DNA from: JAGQUL01 sp039811765
GTDB lineage: Bacteria; Actinomycetota; Thermoleophilia; Gaiellales; SKUG01
Assembly: GCA_039811765.1 (NCBI GenBank)
Contig: JBDHZF010000142.1
Span: forward strand, 1-5,879
Length of the DNA stretch: 5,879 bases
Direction of reading: 5' to 3'
Part shown: in pieces, positions 3,163 through 5,879 of the stretch
Position numbering within the stretch: the first letter of the stretch is position 1
How the letters are laid out: every line of letters begins with the position of its first letter
Notes under the pieces: model-generated
Seen by the model: the letters and a program-made list of their open reading frames with translations, nothing else
The model's database searches: none
Told to the model about the DNA's origin: nothing
Made by a program: the position numbers and the translations under genes

Positions 3163-5879
3163 ACTTGTACTTCTTGGTTTCCACGCCGGTCAGCGTGTCC
3201 TTGCCGCGGTCTGCGCGAACGATGTCCTTGCCGGCGCCGCCGTCGACGATGTCCTTGACCTTGTCGAACGCCATGAACCGGTCGTTGCCCGCCTCGCCGC
3301 GCAGCGTGTCCTTGCCCGCGCCGCCGACGATCAGGTCCTTGCCCGCGCCGCCGAACACCACGTCGTTGCCCGCGCCGGCGAGCGCCGTGTCGTTGCCGGC
3401 GCCGAGCAGCACGCGATCGGCGCCCGTCCCGGCGGAGACGATGTCGTTGCCGGCGCCGCCGTCGAGCACGTCGTTGCCGCCGAGCGACACGATCAGGTCG
3501 TTGCCCGTGCCGCCGCGCACGATGTCGTCCGCGTACTTCTTCTTGCTCTTCTTGGCGCGCAAAGACTTGCCGCCGATCGCGCCGTTGCTGTCCTTGATCG
3601 TCTGCGCGATCTGCTTCGCCATCGTCTTGATCTTCGACGCGATCTGGCGAACCGTGTCAGCCGTGACCGTGTCGTTGCCGGCGCCGCCGATGATCACGTC
3701 CACGCCGTCGCCGCCCGCGAGCACGTCGTTGCCCGCGCCGCCGGAGATGATGTCGTTGCCGCCCGCGCCGTCGATGTTGTCGTTTCCGGCGCCGCCGTCG
3801 ATGATGTCATTGCCCTTCGTGCCGGTGATCGTGTCGGCCTTGCCAGTTCCGGTGATCACCTTCGGCGCGGTCGCCGTCACCGTCGCGCAGTGCGAGAACT
3901 CGGACGTGCCCAGCCCGTTCAGCGCCTCGGTCTCCTCCGTGGCGGTGGCGGTGAGGTACTCGCCCACCTTCACCGCTTCGGGAACCTCCACCGAGTAGAT
4001 CGCCTTGCCGGTGCCGTCCGTCTTCACGAACTTGTAGCCGAGCACCCGCTCGCCGTCGCCGTAGCCGAACTTGTTGCAGCGACCGCTCGCGAAGAACTCC
4101 ACCTTGTAATTCGTGTTCGGGGTGGAATCGAGCAAGCCGACGATGCGCGTGCCCTTCTTCACGGGCGCGCCACCCGCAAGCTCCGGCGTGTTCTGGAACC
4201 CGTTCGGGCCGTCGTCGGCGTCGCGCTCGTCGTTCGCGGTCGGGCCGAACGCGTCCTCGGTGAGCTTCACGCGCGAGTCGAGGATGTCGATGCCCATGCC
4301 CGGCGCGCCCGGGAACAGCTGGTTCCAGCCGTTGTCCATGAAGCGGTTGGAGCGGATCTTCACGCGCCTGGGCCAATGCCCCTGCGTGCCAGGGCCGAGC
4401 CACAACCCGGCCTGGCGATTGTGCGCGAACACATTCGCGCCCTTGGCGGGAAGCCCCTCGGAATCGGTCTTGCCGATCGTGGTGTCGGTGACGTCGCCCA
4501 CCACCCACACGCCGATCTCGTTCGCCCACTGGCGACCGCCGAGCGGCGTGGACGTGTCGCCGCTCTTCGCGCCAATGTAGTTGCCCTCGATCACGTGCTT
4601 GTCGGACTTGTTGAGCTCGTCGAACTGCTGGTCGCTGATCGACGTGGTGAGGTCTTGGCCGCTGAACGCGACGAGCAGCTTGGCGATCGGATCGGCGTCG
4701 TCGGAGTTGAGCGCCGCGTCGCGCTGTTGGCGCTCGAGCTCGCGGAAGTTGGCGCGCGCCGCTTCGAGTTCCTCGGCGTTCAGCTCGTGGTGCGCGAACA
4801 TCGCTCCGATGATGTTGCGCGTGATGCGGTTGCCGCTCGCGCCTTCGCCGCCGATCGTCACCTTGTGGCACGAGCCGCAGAGCAGTCCGACGACGTTGTA
4901 GTCGAAGTCGTTGTTGGTCCACGTGGCGCCGTTCGCGTGCAGCGCGATCGTGCCGATGGCGTTGCCGCGCAGCGTGTTGCCGTCGACCTTGTCGGGCCCG
5001 GTGGCGAGCATCGTCATGCCGATGATGCCGCCCAGCTTCTCGATCTTCATGTCGCGACCGAACGGGGAGTCCGCGGGGATGTCGCCGCCGATCGTGTTGT
5101 TGGCGTAGGTGTTGCCGGCGACGAGGTTGCCGCTGGTGGTGAGACCCATGAAGTTGCCGGTGATCGTGTTGGAATCGACCACCGCGCCCTCGGTGTTGAC
5201 GAGCCACAGACCGAAGAGGTTGAGCTTGCTCAAGCGAGCCTTGCCGGATTCCGAGAGCTTCTCGGCCCAGTCGACTATCGCGTCGCCGGCGCCGATCTTG
5301 TTGCCGCGAATCTCCAAGCCGGTTGGGCGTGGGCCGATCGCGAGCAGCGCCGCGACGTTGCCTTGGATCAGGTTCGGCTGCGCGACGCTGCCAACGTGCA
5401 CGGCGTTTGCGCCGCCCGCGATGACAACGCCGTAGATGTTGCCCACGACGAAATCGCTCGCGGACTTGTCGGGCTTGACGCCGATGTAGTTGCCCAGCAC
5501 GTTCACGCCGCTGACCGTGGCGCCCGGGCCTTCCATGACCATCGCGCCGAAGACGTTGCCGGTGATCGTGTTCGCGGACGCGGCGTCCCCGCCGATCGTC
5601 ACGTCGGTCACGGTCTGGCCGGACGCCGGCGCGATCACGATGCCGGACGCGGAGCTGAACTGGTCGACGCCGCTCGCGCCGGACACGAGCTCGCCACCAG
5701 CGCCGAGGCCGACTGTGTTGCCGAGGATGTCGAGGTTCGTGAGCGACGATTCCACGAGGACGCCGGCGCCGAACTGGAGCATCACGTCGCGCAGCTGCGC
5801 GTTGGCGGCGTCGGGCGACGCGGCGCCGAACGAGCGCAGCGCCTCGCCGAGCAGGTCGGGTCGACCGTTGCCGGCGATG
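3161..5879 (-). CDS. Secreted-type parallel beta-helix protein with RTX-like C-terminus (N-terminus beyond window)
   Basis: The frame is open from the window edge (first codon 5876-5878) to TAA at 3161-3163, about 905 residues; the true start and any signal peptide lie outside. The in-frame GTG/ATG pair near 5785 is unlikely to be the start, because coding-type sequence continues upstream. Residue numbers here count the GTG at 5785 as 1. Residues 1-507 are right-handed beta-helix coils rich in GNxI/GNxxG steps (ITGNVFGAMV, LGNYIGV, IRGNKIG, IEGNYIG). Two stretches of helix-like sequence interrupt them, at about 166-189 and 334-397. Residues 524-536 are the linker DDGPNGFQNTPEL. Residues 541-640 form a beta-sandwich-like module (NTNYKVEFFASGRC ... 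YLTATAT ... TSEFSHC) with a likely Cys570-Cys633 disulfide. Residues 646-866 carry RTX-like GGxGND repeats. Beta-helix domains often bind or cleave polysaccharide, but no lyase active site is recognisable. A calcium-stabilised extracellular or surface role is inferred. No membrane anchor or sorting motif is seen. Confidence 0.88.
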   Translation of the reverse strand, partial: IAGNGRPDLLGEALRSFGAASPDAANAQLRDVMLQFGAGVLVESSLTNLDILGNTVGLGAGGELVSGASGVDQFSSASGIVIAPASGQTVTDVTIGGDAASANTITGNVFGAMVMEGPGATVSGVNVLGNYIGVKPDKSASDFVVGNIYGVVIAGGANAVHVGSVAQPNLIQGNVAALLAIGPRPTGLEIRGNKIGAGDAIVDWAEKLSESGKARLSKLNLFGLWLVNTEGAVVDSNTITGNFMGLTTSGNLVAGNTYANNTIGGDIPADSPFGRDMKIEKLGGIIGMTMLATGPDKVDGNTLRGNAIGTIALHANGATWTNNDFDYNVVGLLCGSCHKVTIGGEGASGNRITRNIIGAMFAHHELNAEELEAARANFRELERQQRDAALNSDDADPIAKLLVAFSGQDLTTSISDQQFDELNKSDKHVIEGNYIGAKSGDTSTPLGGRQWANEIGVWVVGDVTDTTIGKTDSEGLPAKGANVFAHNRQAGLWLGPGTQGHWPRRVKIRSNRFMDNGWNQLFPGAPGMGIDILDSRVKLTEDAFGPTANDERDADDGPNGFQNTPELAGGAPVKKGTRIVGLLDSTPNTNYKVEFFASGRCNKFGYGDGERVLGYKFVKTDGTGKAIYSVEVPEAVKVGEYLTATATEETEALNGLGTSEFSHCATVTATAPKVITGTGKADTITGTKGNDIIDGGAGNDNIDGAGGNDIISGGAGNDVLAGGDGVDVIIGGAGNDTVTADTVRQIASKIKTMAKQIAQTIKDSNGAIGGKSLRAKKSKKKYADDIVRGGTGNDLIVSLGGNDVLDGGAGNDIVSAGTGADRVLLGAGNDTALAGAGNDVVFGGAGKDLIVGGAGKDTLRGEAGNDRFMAFDKVKDIVDGGAGKDIVRADRGKDTLTGVETKKYK
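3188..3850 (-). repeat. RTX-like nonapeptide repeat array (19 units in two blocks)
   Basis: The encoded repeat follows the calcium-binding beta-roll pattern GGxGxDxUx. With the GTG at 5785 as residue 1, the key Asp recurs every nine residues at 651, 660, 669, 678, 687, 696 and 705 (seven units, 3662-3850). After an insert it recurs from 763 to 835 (nine units), then shifts by one residue and continues at 845, 854 and 863 (block 3188-3514). At DNA level this is a degenerate 27-base tandem repeat whose plus strand reads like tcgttgccggcgccgccg. Several late units have GKD in place of GND. Confidence 0.9.
3527..3661 (-). other. Lys-rich helical insert inside the RTX array
   Basis: Between the two RTX blocks is a stretch of about 45 residues without the repeat. 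It begins with a likely amphipathic helix, VRQIASKIKTMAKQIAQTI, with hydrophobic residues at 3-4 spacing (V712, I715, I719, M722, I726, I730). A Gly-rich turn (NGAIGG) follows, then the cluster KKSKKK (3536-3553). The reading frame is intact and the codons are normal for the gene. It could be a linker, a proteolysis-sensitive site or a binding segment for an acidic partner; the sequence does not decide. Confidence 0.7.

Noticed and set aside
3188..3850. CRISPR-like or noncoding tandem repeat
   Set aside because: The 27-base periodicity is degenerate, in frame and encodes RTX nonapeptides; there are no unique spacers between identical repeats.
3006..3998. Plus-strand open frame (330 codons) with regular SLPAPP-type repeats
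   Set aside because: The repeats are the antisense reading of the 27-base RTX tandem repeat. The regularity comes from the minus-strand array, and there is no independent evidence for a gene.
3807..5207. Minus-strand open frame (466 codons) inside the beta-helix gene
   Set aside because: It is an Arg/His-rich shadow in another frame of the beta-helix gene, with no recognisable domain.
5780..5785. GTG/ATG pair as the true start of the beta-helix protein
   Set aside because: The frame stays open with gene-like codon use for 31 more codons to the window edge, there is no convincing ribosome binding site, and no signal peptide follows.

Overview
This is a GC-rich bacterial window, with coding sequence almost wall to wall and a strong G/C bias at third codon positions. 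The best guess for the source is a high-GC actinobacterium, plausibly of the class Thermoleophilia (Solirubrobacterales-like). The guess rests on protein style: a secreted parallel beta-helix protein with a GPNGxQNxPxL linker and C-terminal RTX-like repeats, and a secreted protein ending in a Lys/Arg-rich beta domain with a PGKTxTVxVxL core, both of which I associate with that group. No rRNA or marker gene is present, so this is inference.

Left part, plus strand (1-932): the last 31 codons of an unidentified gene run in with a 4-base stop/start overlap (ATGA) to a complete short-chain dehydrogenase/reductase of the retinol-dehydrogenase-like type. The two are almost certainly one operon.

Right part, minus strand (5879 down to 941): three genes are packed with gaps of only 9 and 24 bases. 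First comes the C-terminal 905 residues of a large secreted-type protein: a right-handed beta-helix, a small beta-sandwich domain, and 19 RTX-like nonapeptides split by a Lys-rich helical insert. Next is a complete signal-peptide protein of 545 residues with HAF/beta-propeller-like repeats, a carboxypeptidase-regulatory-like fold and a basic C-terminal beta domain. Last is a DUF1697 protein of 182 residues with a GTG start and a strong Shine-Dalgarno. The two transcription units converge, their stop codons 8 bases apart inside a small imperfect hairpin.

The two large proteins are probably exported and made together, so they may act at the cell surface. DUF1697 and the dehydrogenase look like ordinary cytoplasmic proteins. 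No mobile element, CRISPR array, tRNA or rRNA was seen, and no gap exceeds 24 bases. Nothing here amounts to a demonstrable new system. The most unusual item is the beta-helix/RTX protein, with helical inserts in both its helix and its RTX array.
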